Of a stretch of DNA of 64,000 nt, positions 34,723 to 43,420 are shown one piece after another. Within the stretch, counting starts at the first letter, position 1, and each line of letters opens with the position of its first letter. The notes below the pieces were generated by a model. It was not told the DNA's origin. It ran no database searches and was given only the letters and a program-made list of their open reading frames with translations. Origin of the DNA: Bacteroidota bacterium (lineage in GTDB: Bacteria; Bacteroidota; Bacteroidia; Flavobacteriales_D; Sanyastnellaceae); NCBI GenBank assembly GCA_027622975.1, contig JAQBVN010000003.1, forward strand, positions 84,288-148,287. Direction: 5' to 3'. The position numbers were made by a program, and so were the translations under genes.

Positions 34723-36260
34723 CAGTAGCCAGGGTTTTGGGTCAGCAACCCGTTGGACAAGGTGATTTCTGCAGTCGGAATCGGAAACAACTCACTCTTT
34801 CCATTGGTGAATCCCGCGGAGCCCAACACTTCTTGGGCCCTGCCTTGACGGACCAAATCAAAAAAGCGGTGTCCTTCCAATCCGAGTTCGACGCGACGCT
34901 CGTGCCAGATGGCCTCAAGCAGGTCTTGCCCGGTCAAATTGGCAACGGCGCTCCAAGGAACGGCCACGCGATCGCGCACCAACTTCAGGGATGCCTTCGC
35001 AGCCGCATCGTCCCCCAAGCGATTGCAGGCCTCGGCATGCATCAACAAGACGTCAGCAAATCGAATCACGCGATCGTTGGAACCTCCGTTGGGATTGGGA
35101 TCCCCGAAAGGGGCCAACTCTGAAGCAGGATTGAAATACTTTCTCGCGTAATAAGGATTGTCATTGCCTGTTGCGTCCGCTGTCAACTCGCCCCAATCCG
35201 CGACGTTGTCACCCAGAGCGTACACCGAGAAGCCCAATCTGGGATCCACCTTGGTGATCAAATCAGGACCAATTTGCTCTTCCCAAATCTCGAATTCATC
35301 CACAAAATCTTGGGTGGGCAAATTGAATCCATACCCACTGAACGTTCCACGCGCTCGCTGAAACACATTGGTGTATGTGCCTTCACTCCAAAACTGAGCT
35401 CCCCAGTTCCCTCCAGAATCATTGGCATATTGGATTTCCCAAACGCTGCCGGGACCATTCTCTCCTGCCTCAGTAAAGATGCTGCCATAGTCAGAAGCCA
35501 AGCTGTACTCACCAGAGAACACCACGTCCTCACAGCGCTCCCTGCATTCCGCAAATTTGCCTTGGTATAAATACGCCTTCGCCAACAAGGCGTTGGCGGC
35601 TCCACGCGTGGCTCGCCCCATGTCTCCTACCCCATATGAACTCTTCTCCGGCAAATTGGCTGCCGCTTCGATCAAATCCGCCTCAATCAGTGCCCAAATG
35701 GCTTCAGCAGTGGCACGAGGCTGTGCGTATTCCGAGGGCGCCAAAGGCCGATCTACCAGAGGAACTCCACCGAAAGTCGTGACCAAATTGAAATACCAAA
35801 ACGCCCGAATGAATTGAGCTTCGCCCAAGAACGCGAGCTTTTGAAGCTCATCCATCTCAATGCCAGGAATGTTCTCCAAGGCAATGTTGCAATAGGTAAT
35901 TCCCTTGTACGCGGCCTTCCACTCTCCAAGCACAATCCCGCTAGAGGGGTCACCCACGAAACTTGCGAATTCCAACAAATCAGGTCCATCGGTATCGCCG
36001 GATCCTCCCTTGTCGCTATCATCGCTGACGACGTCTCCGAAATACCAACGGAAGTGGGCGCCATCACTGATTTCAACTTGAAGAGGAGCATAGCACGCAA
36101 TGACTGCGGCTTCAGCATCTTCGGCTGTTTGGTAAAAATTGCTCTGAGAGCTGCCGATGTACGGATTGCGATCAAGGAAATCCTTGTTGCATGCCGCCAA
36201 AAGGGATACAGCCACAAGGGCGAGAAGCCCCTGTCTCATCGTTGTCTTCGTGCGAATCAT
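34722..36260 (-). CDS. susD: SusD/RagB-family glycan-binding lipoprotein
   Basis: A 512-residue lipoprotein with lipobox LLAACNKDFLDRNPY, the tetratricopeptide-like SusD core (KTAEDAEAAVIACYAPL-type N-terminus, FLGEAQFIRAFWYFNLV, ANALLAKAYLYQGKFAECR) and the closing ERRVELGLEGHRFFDLVRQG block. SusD caps the SusC channel and captures oligosaccharides. The ATG overlaps the susC stop by one base (TGATG). Specificity for beta-1,3-glucan is inferred from the GH16 and GH3 genes. Confidence 0.95.
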   Translation of the reverse strand: MIRTKTTMRQGLLALVAVSLLAACNKDFLDRNPYIGSSQSNFYQTAEDAEAAVIACYAPLQVEISDGAHFRWYFGDVVSDDSDKGGSGDTDGPDLLEFASFVGDPSSGIVLGEWKAAYKGITYCNIALENIPGIEMDELQKLAFLGEAQFIRAFWYFNLVTTFGGVPLVDRPLAPSEYAQPRATAEAIWALIEADLIEAAANLPEKSSYGVGDMGRATRGAANALLAKAYLYQGKFAECRERCEDVVFSGEYSLASDYGSIFTEAGENGPGSVWEIQYANDSGGNWGAQFWSEGTYTNVFQRARGTFSGYGFNLPTQDFVDEFEIWEEQIGPDLITKVDPRLGFSVYALGDNVADWGELTADATGNDNPYYARKYFNPASELAPFGDPNPNGGSNDRVIRFADVLLMHAEACNRLGDDAAAKASLKLVRDRVAVPWSAVANLTGQDLLEAIWHERRVELGLEGHRFFDLVRQGRAQEVLGSAGFTNGKSELFPIPTAEITLSNGLLTQNPGY

Positions 36261-39200
36261 CAGAAAGTCACATTTAAGCCCAGATTGTAAATCCGGGGTG
36301 ATGGGTAAAATCCACGATCAATGCCAATTTCGAGCGTTCCGCGGGTCCCGATTTCAGGATCCAAACCGCTGTAGTCAGTGAAGGTGAACAAGTTGTTTGC
36401 GCTTGCATACACCCGGAATTTGCCAATCCCGGCGCGCTCCGAGGCTGTACGAGGAAGGGTGTATCCCACCTGTAGGGACTTGATGCGGAAGTACGACCCA
36501 TCCTCAACAAAGCGATCGGACACCCGGTTGTTGAAGTTCAAATCCGAGTGTGTGACGCGTGGTTGGTCGTCGCTGCTTCCTGGACCCGTCCACCGCTCCA
36601 AGGCGGACACGGGACGGTTGGTGGATGCCAAGTCGTAACGGAACATGCCGTTGTACACATCGTTGCCGTAACTCCCCTGCAAGAATAACGTGGCATCCCA
36701 GTTCTTCCAAGTCGTCGAGGCATTGAATCCATAAGTGAAATCCGGATGTGGATTGCCAATGATGACCTTGTCCTTGTTGTCGATGACACCGTCGTTGTTT
36801 TGGTCCACAAAAATCACGTCTCCTGCAACCGCGTTGGGCTGTGCAGAAGCTGATGCTTCCTCTTGAGACTGAAAAATTCCAGCCGTTTCAAACCCATAAA
36901 ACATCGCAATGGGGCTGTTAATTTGGGTGATGGAGACAAAGTCGCCCGAACCAAATACATTGCCCGTGAAAATGGGTTGGTTGTCTTCAGAATCCGAGCC
37001 GCCCCCAAGATCCGTGACCGAATTCCTGTACATGGAGATGTTGCCCGTCAAGTTGTAGGTCAAATCACCCTCTCCCCCCTGGTAACCCAACGAAAGTTCG
37101 GCACCACGGTTGCGAGCCGATGCCACATTCGTGGGTCCTGGTTCTAATCCGGCAGTACCTGGGTTGGGAACATAGGCCAACATGTCACGGGTGTTCTTCT
37201 CATAGAGATCGAAGATGACGTTCCAACGACCATCCAAGAAATCTGCATCGAGACCGAGATTGACCTGCTCTCCTGTTTCCCACTTCAAATCGGGATTGGC
37301 GATGAGCACCGGGCCTGAGCCAATGGTTTGGGTTTGATCTACGCCAAACGTGTAATTCAATCCATTGACAATGACAGGGCTGTACGCATAGTCACCAATC
37401 TCCGCATTTCCATTTCTTCCCCAGCTCGCACGAACCTTGAAGAAATCAATCCAATCCTTTTCGTCGAACCAAGGACGTCCCGTCAAATTCCACGCTGCAC
37501 TCATCGAAGGGAAAAATCCAAAGCGGTTGTTCACACCAAACCTCGACGACCCGTCGCGGCGAAGGGTTCCCATCAATGACCACTCCTGTCCAATGTCGTA
37601 GGAGGCCCGAACAAATTGCCCGATCCAAGCCGTCTCGCTGATTTGGTCACTCGCCCGTGGAATCTGTGGCTCCACATTCAAGCTGTTGCTCAAGAATGCA
37701 AGCGCAGGATCATTGCTCGCCAAACTGTCCCGAGATGCTGAGATGCTCGTGTAATTCTGCTCCAGAGCCGAATAACCTGCAATCACCTGCAATTTGTCTT
37801 CGTTGGCCAACTCCTTGGTGTAGGTCAAGGTGTTTTCCCATTGCCACGAGCTCCACTTGTTCTCTGCTCGCACCAAGCTGTTCACGGGTCGGAATTCGGT
37901 GGCGGGCCTGTTGGGGTCGCCAGGAAACAAGGCCAAATCATAGGCCGGGAAGAAAATCTTTTGTGAACCGAGGCTCATGTCCACGTTCACCGAAGAACGA
38001 AAGGTCAATTCCGGCAACAAGTCAAGTTCACCATACACATTGCCAACGAAACGATTCGTGGTCCAGTTGTCATGTGTTTGCTCAATTTGATTGACGGGGT
38101 TGACAATGTCACTGTCGATGAAATTCGTGTAGGCATAGGTTCCGTCTTCCCGCTGGATTGCAGTCACGGGATCCATATTCAACGCACGGAGCACTGGGGT
38201 GCTGAACTCGTTGTTCTCAGCCAGCGCATTGCGTTTGATATGCGTAAAATTCACATTCTGCCCCACGCGAAAGCGATCCCCCGCATTTTGCTCCGTATTG
38301 ACGCGGAACGTCGTTCGCTCAAAACGTCCCTTCTCCCCACCAATGATGCCATCCTGGGAGAAGTGGCTCGCCCCCATGGCGATGCTCGAAGATTCCGTGC
38401 CATTGGTGTACAGCACGCTGTGACTAGCCATGGGTGCCCGTTGGAAGATCGCGTCTTGCCAGTCCGTGCCTTCACCCAATGCCGAAGGATTGCTCAAATC
38501 TGTCAAGGCTGACATGCCTGCTGCTGCTCGGCTCTCATTTTGGAGAATGGCGTATTCTTCCGCGTTGAGCAAGGCCATGTATTTCCATGGTTCTTGCATG
38601 CCGATATAGCTGTCGTAGCTGACCTGTGCTTTGCTGCTGCGCGATCCCTTCTTCGTGGTGATCAACACCACACCATTGGCTCCTCTGGCGCCATAGATGG
38701 CAGTGGAGGCCGCATCCTTCAGGATGCTGATGCTTTCAATGTCAGAGGGATTGAGGTAGTCGATGCCGCCCGAAGGAATGCCATCCACAATGAACAACGG
38801 GTCGGCATTGTTGATGGAGCCGATGCCTCGAATCCGGATGGTCTGCGTGGACCCTGGTTGGCCTGAATTCTGGGTGACTTGAACACCCGCGGCACGACCT
38901 TGCAGGGCCTGTTCCGTTCTCAACACTGGAATGGAAGTGGCTTCCTTGATATCTACGGAAGTGACAGCGCCAGAAATCTTGCTTCGTTGCTGGTTCCCGT
39001 ACCCAATGACAACCGCTTCTTCCAATCCCGCGACATCGGGCTTCATTTGGACATTCAAGTCCGAGACGGTATTGGTCACCTGCACCTCTTGTCTGAGGTA
39101 CCCGATGTAGGAAAAGACGAGTGTGGAACCCGCATCCACCACAAGGGTGAATTCACCATCTAAATCCGTTGCAGTTCCTGCAAACGACCCCTTGACAGTG

Positions 39201-39367
39201 ATGGTCACGCCAGGCAATGGGATGTCCCCATCGAGGACGGTGCCTGACACAGAAATGGTTCCCTGGTTCCCACGTTGTGCAGGGGAGGTCGTAGACTGAC
39301 TCCATCCCGAGGATGCCGCCCCGAAGAGCAGCATCCACGAGAGAAGTCCAACAATCAGTCGATTCAT
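36260..39367 (-). CDS. susC: SusC/RagA TonB-linked outer-membrane protein
   Basis: A 1035-residue transporter: signal peptide to SSGWSQ, carboxypeptidase-D regulatory-like domain (about 40-120, VSGTVLDGDIPLPGVTITVK), plug with the SusC signatures EEAVVIGYGNQQRSKISGAV, QALQGRAAGVQVTQNSGQPG, IRIRGIGSINNADPLFIVDG and IYGARGANGVVLITTKKG, and a barrel ending in NLGLNVTF with the terminal Phe of outer-membrane proteins. With SusD it imports glycan oligomers. The ATG overlaps the upstream stop as ATGA. Confidence 0.96.
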   Translation of the reverse strand: MNRLIVGLLSWMLLFGAASSGWSQSTTSPAQRGNQGTISVSGTVLDGDIPLPGVTITVKGSFAGTATDLDGEFTLVVDAGSTLVFSYIGYLRQEVQVTNTVSDLNVQMKPDVAGLEEAVVIGYGNQQRSKISGAVTSVDIKEATSIPVLRTEQALQGRAAGVQVTQNSGQPGSTQTIRIRGIGSINNADPLFIVDGIPSGGIDYLNPSDIESISILKDAASTAIYGARGANGVVLITTKKGSRSSKAQVSYDSYIGMQEPWKYMALLNAEEYAILQNESRAAAGMSALTDLSNPSALGEGTDWQDAIFQRAPMASHSVLYTNGTESSSIAMGASHFSQDGIIGGEKGRFERTTFRVNTEQNAGDRFRVGQNVNFTHIKRNALAENNEFSTPVLRALNMDPVTAIQREDGTYAYTNFIDSDIVNPVNQIEQTHDNWTTNRFVGNVYGELDLLPELTFRSSVNVDMSLGSQKIFFPAYDLALFPGDPNRPATEFRPVNSLVRAENKWSSWQWENTLTYTKELANEDKLQVIAGYSALEQNYTSISASRDSLASNDPALAFLSNSLNVEPQIPRASDQISETAWIGQFVRASYDIGQEWSLMGTLRRDGSSRFGVNNRFGFFPSMSAAWNLTGRPWFDEKDWIDFFKVRASWGRNGNAEIGDYAYSPVIVNGLNYTFGVDQTQTIGSGPVLIANPDLKWETGEQVNLGLDADFLDGRWNVIFDLYEKNTRDMLAYVPNPGTAGLEPGPTNVASARNRGAELSLGYQGGEGDLTYNLTGNISMYRNSVTDLGGGSDSEDNQPIFTGNVFGSGDFVSITQINSPIAMFYGFETAGIFQSQEEASASAQPNAVAGDVIFVDQNNDGVIDNKDKVIIGNPHPDFTYGFNASTTWKNWDATLFLQGSYGNDVYNGMFRYDLASTNRPVSALERWTGPGSSDDQPRVTHSDLNFNNRVSDRFVEDGSYFRIKSLQVGYTLPRTASERAGIGKFRVYASANNLFTFTDYSGLDPEIGTRGTLEIGIDRGFYPSPRIYNLGLNVTF

Positions 39368-40935
39368 TTGACGAAGTTCCATGATCCATGGCCTGCAACA
39401 GTCTCAACTTGCAGATTGTAAACTCCCGCTGGCCAAGTTGTTGCATCTACCACCCATTGCGACTGCCCCTGACGGACAATCATGTTGTGAATCAAACGAC
39501 CCTGAACGTCGCGCACATCCAGTCGTGCATCAGCCGTCAAGGGCTTTGACAAGCTGATGGTCAACACATCTTGCACTGGAACGGGGAACAACACTCCTTC
39601 GAGTGTCAACAGCTCATCCAATCCGTCAATCGTCATCGTCAAGCTGGCAGAAGCCGTGCAGCCGTTGGCATCAGTCACCGTTGCCGTGTACAGCCCAGAA
39701 GCCAATGAATCTGGATTTGAAATCATGCCTGTCATGTTGGTCCATACCACCGTGTATTCAGGTGTTCCTCCTCCAACAGTGGCTTCAGCTTGTCCATCTC
39801 CTGCTCCGCTGTCCACGTTGAGGATGGTCACTGAAATGGTCAATTCCTCTGGTGAGAGTACTTCGAAGGGCGTGCTTGATGTACAACCGATTGAATCGGT
39901 GGCCAACAGGGTGTAGCTCCCGGGAATCAATCCATTCAATCCATACCCCACAAGCAACGTATCAGCGAACACTGAATCCAACATCATGGTGTCCACCAAG
40001 TACAAGATTTCGTCCCAGTAGGTCGCAGTGGTGTCAATGAACATGGCACCGGTGCCGTCAAAGCAAAGTGCATCGACGACGGTTACTCCAACCTCTGGCC
40101 CATCTCCGTACACACAGCTTCCGTCGTCCTCTGTGGCGTCCATGTTGTAGTTGCAAGCCGCGGCATCGGTACAACCGGGCACAGGCTCAGCGTTGCACGC
40201 GGTGCAAAGGTTCCAACATGCCACTGGAAGAATGGCGTCACCCGTCACATCCAAGGTCCGGTTGGTGTACCCATCGATGGTCGACGTGCATGATGCACCC
40301 TCGTCAAACATTTCCTGATCACCCCAACCGTCAACGGTGAATTTGTATTCCACCGTGCCTTGTGGAATGGCCACATCCAACTCGTACACACCATCTCCAT
40401 CTGCATCAGTCATCAAAGCGCAAGCCCCACACCATCCGTTGAAAGAACCATTGAGGTTCACCGTTCCAAAAGTTCCGGCATATCCTGCCATGTCAACTCG
40501 AAAGGTGATGTTTTGGGCCGGGGGAGGCGGTACGTCGTTGCACGTCCCGTCGCATGTTCCGTAGTAATCGTTGGCCGTTGAACCCGCCTGGATTTGACGG
40601 TTGGCGTAAGCATTGAAATCAGTGACGGGCGCACATGATCCACCATCCACCATGTCATTGACCAAGTTCTCCTGATCGGCAAAACCGTTGATGGCATACT
40701 TGTATTCCACCAATCCTGTCACTGCCGTGTCCAAGGTCACGGTGTAGACCCCATCACCATCATCGTCGGTCATCGTGTTGTACACATCGTTGGCGCACCA
40801 ACCGCACCAAGGACCAGTCACAAAGACATTGTCAAATCCTTCTGGCGCACAGGTCATGTCCACGTTGAAGGTCGTTTGGGCTGACGCGCCTGCGGCGAGC
40901 ATCACCCAGAGGGAGAGAGAGAAAACTTGTTTCAT
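39364..40935 (-). CDS. Secreted glycan-binding-type T9SS protein with SprB repeats
   Basis: A 523-residue secreted protein with signal peptide to ASAQ. Two related modules of about 100 residues (20-130 and 140-245; VFVTGPWCGWCAND and VNLNGSFNGWCGAC, each followed by DxDGDGVY and VEYKY/F) resemble CBM48/AMPK-type E-set carbohydrate-binding domains with extra Cys residues. Then come a GCTDAAACNYNMDATEDDG linker motif, SprB-type repeats (GSYTLLATDSIGCT, GLYTATVTDANGCT) and a T9SS type A sorting domain (about 450-523). No catalytic motif is seen. Placed between GH3 and susC, it probably holds glucan at the surface. Confidence 0.85.
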   Translation of the reverse strand: MKQVFSLSLWVMLAAGASAQTTFNVDMTCAPEGFDNVFVTGPWCGWCANDVYNTMTDDDGDGVYTVTLDTAVTGLVEYKYAINGFADQENLVNDMVDGGSCAPVTDFNAYANRQIQAGSTANDYYGTCDGTCNDVPPPPAQNITFRVDMAGYAGTFGTVNLNGSFNGWCGACALMTDADGDGVYELDVAIPQGTVEYKFTVDGWGDQEMFDEGASCTSTIDGYTNRTLDVTGDAILPVACWNLCTACNAEPVPGCTDAAACNYNMDATEDDGSCVYGDGPEVGVTVVDALCFDGTGAMFIDTTATYWDEILYLVDTMMLDSVFADTLLVGYGLNGLIPGSYTLLATDSIGCTSSTPFEVLSPEELTISVTILNVDSGAGDGQAEATVGGGTPEYTVVWTNMTGMISNPDSLASGLYTATVTDANGCTASASLTMTIDGLDELLTLEGVLFPVPVQDVLTISLSKPLTADARLDVRDVQGRLIHNMIVRQGQSQWVVDATTWPAGVYNLQVETVAGHGSWNFVK

Positions 40936-40944
40936 GACGTAAAG

Positions 40945-43260
40945 TTATTTTATTAATTTAAATTCAGTGACTTGGTTTTGAACACGCAATCCAAAAACTC
41001 CAGGTTCTACGACGTAATTCTGCTCCAAACCGATGAATCCTAACTCCGATGTAGGAACCGAGAGAATCACCGTAGCTGTTGCATGGGCATCCACAAACAC
41101 CCTTTTGTAGGCCTTGAGTTTGTCCACAGACGGTGTAATGCTTGCCACCCGATCTTGGACGAACAACATGACGACCTCTGCTGTGGTTCGATCCCCCAAG
41201 TTTTCAAGAGTGACCTCCACCTCAAGCAAATCCCCCATCCCAACCTCGTTGCTACCCAAAATCCTCAACCCCGTGGTGCGCACCGGACTGTAATTCAACC
41301 CATGACCAAAAGCGTATTGAGGTTGAAACGCATGGGTGCTGAAGTCAGAATGCACATCTTCGGTGTGTTTCCGGTCGTAGGTCACATGGCTTGACGCCTC
41401 TCGAGGCCATGTGAATGGCAAACGCCCTGAAGGATTGAACGCACCGCTCAACACCTGCGCGATGGCAGGACCTCCAAACTCACCTGGCAAATAAGCCATC
41501 ACCACGGCGTCCATCAACGGTTCCACTTGGGAAAAAGTCCGGGGTCTTCCTTCCACGAACACACCCACCACTTGCACACCCGTCGCATCGACAGCTCGAA
41601 CCAAGTCGAGTTGGTTGTCTGGAAGTCGCAAATCTCCAATATTTCCCGCCAGTTCTGTGTAAGGCATTTCGCCGAGGAACAACACAACCACCTTGGACTG
41701 GGACGTACGAATGGCCTCCACCACCCGTTCAATGTCCTCAGAGGTGAAATCCATGCTTGCGAGCTCTTCGAAGATCAATCGGTCTTGTCCAAACTCCTCG
41801 ACCATAGCTTCGAATGCGGTGAGACGTCCGGGATTGTTGAACGCAGGATCCGTGCCCTGCCAAGTACCAGACCATCCCCCATTGAGTGCGTTCAGCGAAT
41901 GGGCGGTTGGACCCGTCACAAACACAGATCCAGACCCCCCGAGTGGAAGCAATGGGCGGTTTGGTGTGGCGAGGTGATGACCTTCGTTTTTGACCAAAGT
42001 GATGCACTCGAGGGCTGCCCGAACCATGGGTCCTTCTTGACCCGATCGTTCCTCTTCGGTCAACGGGGATGGCATGTCCCCTCCTCCTTCGTCCAGCAAC
42101 CCCAACTGTTCCTTCATCGTCAAAATCCTGCGGACACTGAGATCAATGCGCGATTCAGAAATAGCCCCCTCGTCGACCAACTCTTTCAACAAGACCGGAA
42201 ACTCCAAATCCTGAGGCACCATGCTCATGTCAACGCCTGCAGAGATCGACAGCAGGATGGCCTCCTTGTGGCTTCGTGCGATTTTGTGCCGAGTTACCAA
42301 ATACTTGATGTCCTCCCAGTCAGTCACAACAACCCCCTTAAATCCCAATTCCCCACGAAGCAAATCCGTGAGCGCAAACCGATTGGCATGGGTCGGGATC
42401 CCATTCATCTCACCACTGTTGACCATGACACTCATGACACCTGCGTCAACAGCAGCCTGAAAGGGAGGTAAAAAAATCTCACGCAACTGACGCTCTGGAA
42501 TGTAGGCGGGCGTTCGATCCTTTCCGCTCCATGGCATGCTGTAGCCCACGTAGTGCTTCAAGGTTGCTGCCACCGGGTGCGGGGATTCCTGATAGCCCTT
42601 CACCACACTGACACCCATGTCACTTACGAGTTTGACATCTTCTCCAAACGTCTCCCAAAAGCGTGGCCAACGTGGATCGCGTCCCACATCAAGAACTGGA
42701 GAAAAATTCCATGGAATCCCACTTCGGTTGACCTCCTTGGCCGTTGCTGCGGCAACTTTTCGAACCAAACTCGTGTCCCAAGTCGCAGCCAAGGCAATTT
42801 GCTGAGGGCCCAGCGGCGAACCGCTGGTGTACGTAGCACCATGAATGGCGTCTACGCCGTACAACACCGGCAAACCTTTGGCCCTCATGCTCACCTCTTG
42901 AATGCCCCCAATCAACTCATGCCACGTGCTTGGAGGATAGGCATGTCCTCCACAATTCAGCACACTGCCCACCCGATACGTCCCGATGGCCAGTTCAACT
43001 TTCTCCCAATCCAAACGATGCGGCTCTTCAAGTTCAAAAGGCTCCCCCACACAGAACATGTCCAATGTCAGTTGGGTCATCTCCCCCACCTTGTCCTCGA
43101 GGCTCATGCCCTCCAACAGAGCCTCCACACGCGCTGAACCACGAAACGCCAAATCATCCTCAACGACCCCACCTCGGATCTCAACTTCAGTGGAGGAGCA
43201 ACCCCATGTGGCAAGGGTCCACACAGCAATCCACCAACAAGGCCAGATCAACGCTCTCAT
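40945..43260 (-). CDS. GH3 beta-glucosidase lipoprotein
   Basis: A 771-residue exported GH3 enzyme that would trim beta-glucan oligomers to glucose. Features: lipobox TLATWGC, (alpha/beta)8 domain with GVDAIHGATYTSGSPLGPQQ, KHYVGYSMPWSGKDRTPAYI and nucleophile Asp in FKGVVVTDWEDI, then the alpha/beta sandwich (VVVLFLGEMPYTELAGNIGD), and a fibronectin-III-like C-terminus (LENLGDRTTAEVVMLFVQD). First gene of the leftward glucan operon, nine bases before the binding-protein gene. I chose the ATG opening the signal peptide; one six codons upstream is possible. Confidence 0.93.
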   Translation of the reverse strand: MRALIWPCWWIAVWTLATWGCSSTEVEIRGGVVEDDLAFRGSARVEALLEGMSLEDKVGEMTQLTLDMFCVGEPFELEEPHRLDWEKVELAIGTYRVGSVLNCGGHAYPPSTWHELIGGIQEVSMRAKGLPVLYGVDAIHGATYTSGSPLGPQQIALAATWDTSLVRKVAAATAKEVNRSGIPWNFSPVLDVGRDPRWPRFWETFGEDVKLVSDMGVSVVKGYQESPHPVAATLKHYVGYSMPWSGKDRTPAYIPERQLREIFLPPFQAAVDAGVMSVMVNSGEMNGIPTHANRFALTDLLRGELGFKGVVVTDWEDIKYLVTRHKIARSHKEAILLSISAGVDMSMVPQDLEFPVLLKELVDEGAISESRIDLSVRRILTMKEQLGLLDEGGGDMPSPLTEEERSGQEGPMVRAALECITLVKNEGHHLATPNRPLLPLGGSGSVFVTGPTAHSLNALNGGWSGTWQGTDPAFNNPGRLTAFEAMVEEFGQDRLIFEELASMDFTSEDIERVVEAIRTSQSKVVVLFLGEMPYTELAGNIGDLRLPDNQLDLVRAVDATGVQVVGVFVEGRPRTFSQVEPLMDAVVMAYLPGEFGGPAIAQVLSGAFNPSGRLPFTWPREASSHVTYDRKHTEDVHSDFSTHAFQPQYAFGHGLNYSPVRTTGLRILGSNEVGMGDLLEVEVTLENLGDRTTAEVVMLFVQDRVASITPSVDKLKAYKRVFVDAHATATVILSVPTSELGFIGLEQNYVVEPGVFGLRVQNQVTEFKLIK

Positions 43261-43299
43261 GTCGTGTGCAATGTACATAGACCTCCCGCCACCCACCCC

Positions 43300-43307
43300 C
43301 AAATCTA
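43300..43307 (-). promoter_or_regulatory. Likely -7 box of the glucan-utilisation operon
   Basis: The minus strand reads TAGATTTG, an exact TAnnTTTG, 39 bases before the GH3 ATG. No TTG box is found at the usual distance, which would fit an activator-dependent promoter. Confidence 0.45.
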
Positions 43308-43376
43308 CCATAACACAAACTGCACACTTCTTCATTTCTACCTTAACATTGCCACTACAATGTGGATGCCAATATT

Positions 43377-43401
43377 TGATTGAACCATTTTATTTCAATC
43401 A
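43377..43401. promoter_or_regulatory. 8-8 inverted repeat, possible operator
   Basis: A perfect inverted repeat TGATTGAA-N9-TTCAATCA lies between the glucan operon and its divergent regulator, 20 bases before the regulator ATG and about 70 bases beyond the operon -7 box. The spacing of half-site centres (17 bases) is compatible with a dimeric HTH protein, or it may fold as an RNA hairpin in the regulator leader. Confidence 0.45.
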
Positions 43402-43420
43402 TTTGTGTTTAAGTCTACAC

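Noticed and set aside
42986..43420. N-terminal extension of the propeller regulator into the GH3 gene
   Set aside because: The added part is antisense to GH3 and lacks a signal peptide; ATG 43421 gives a proper one.
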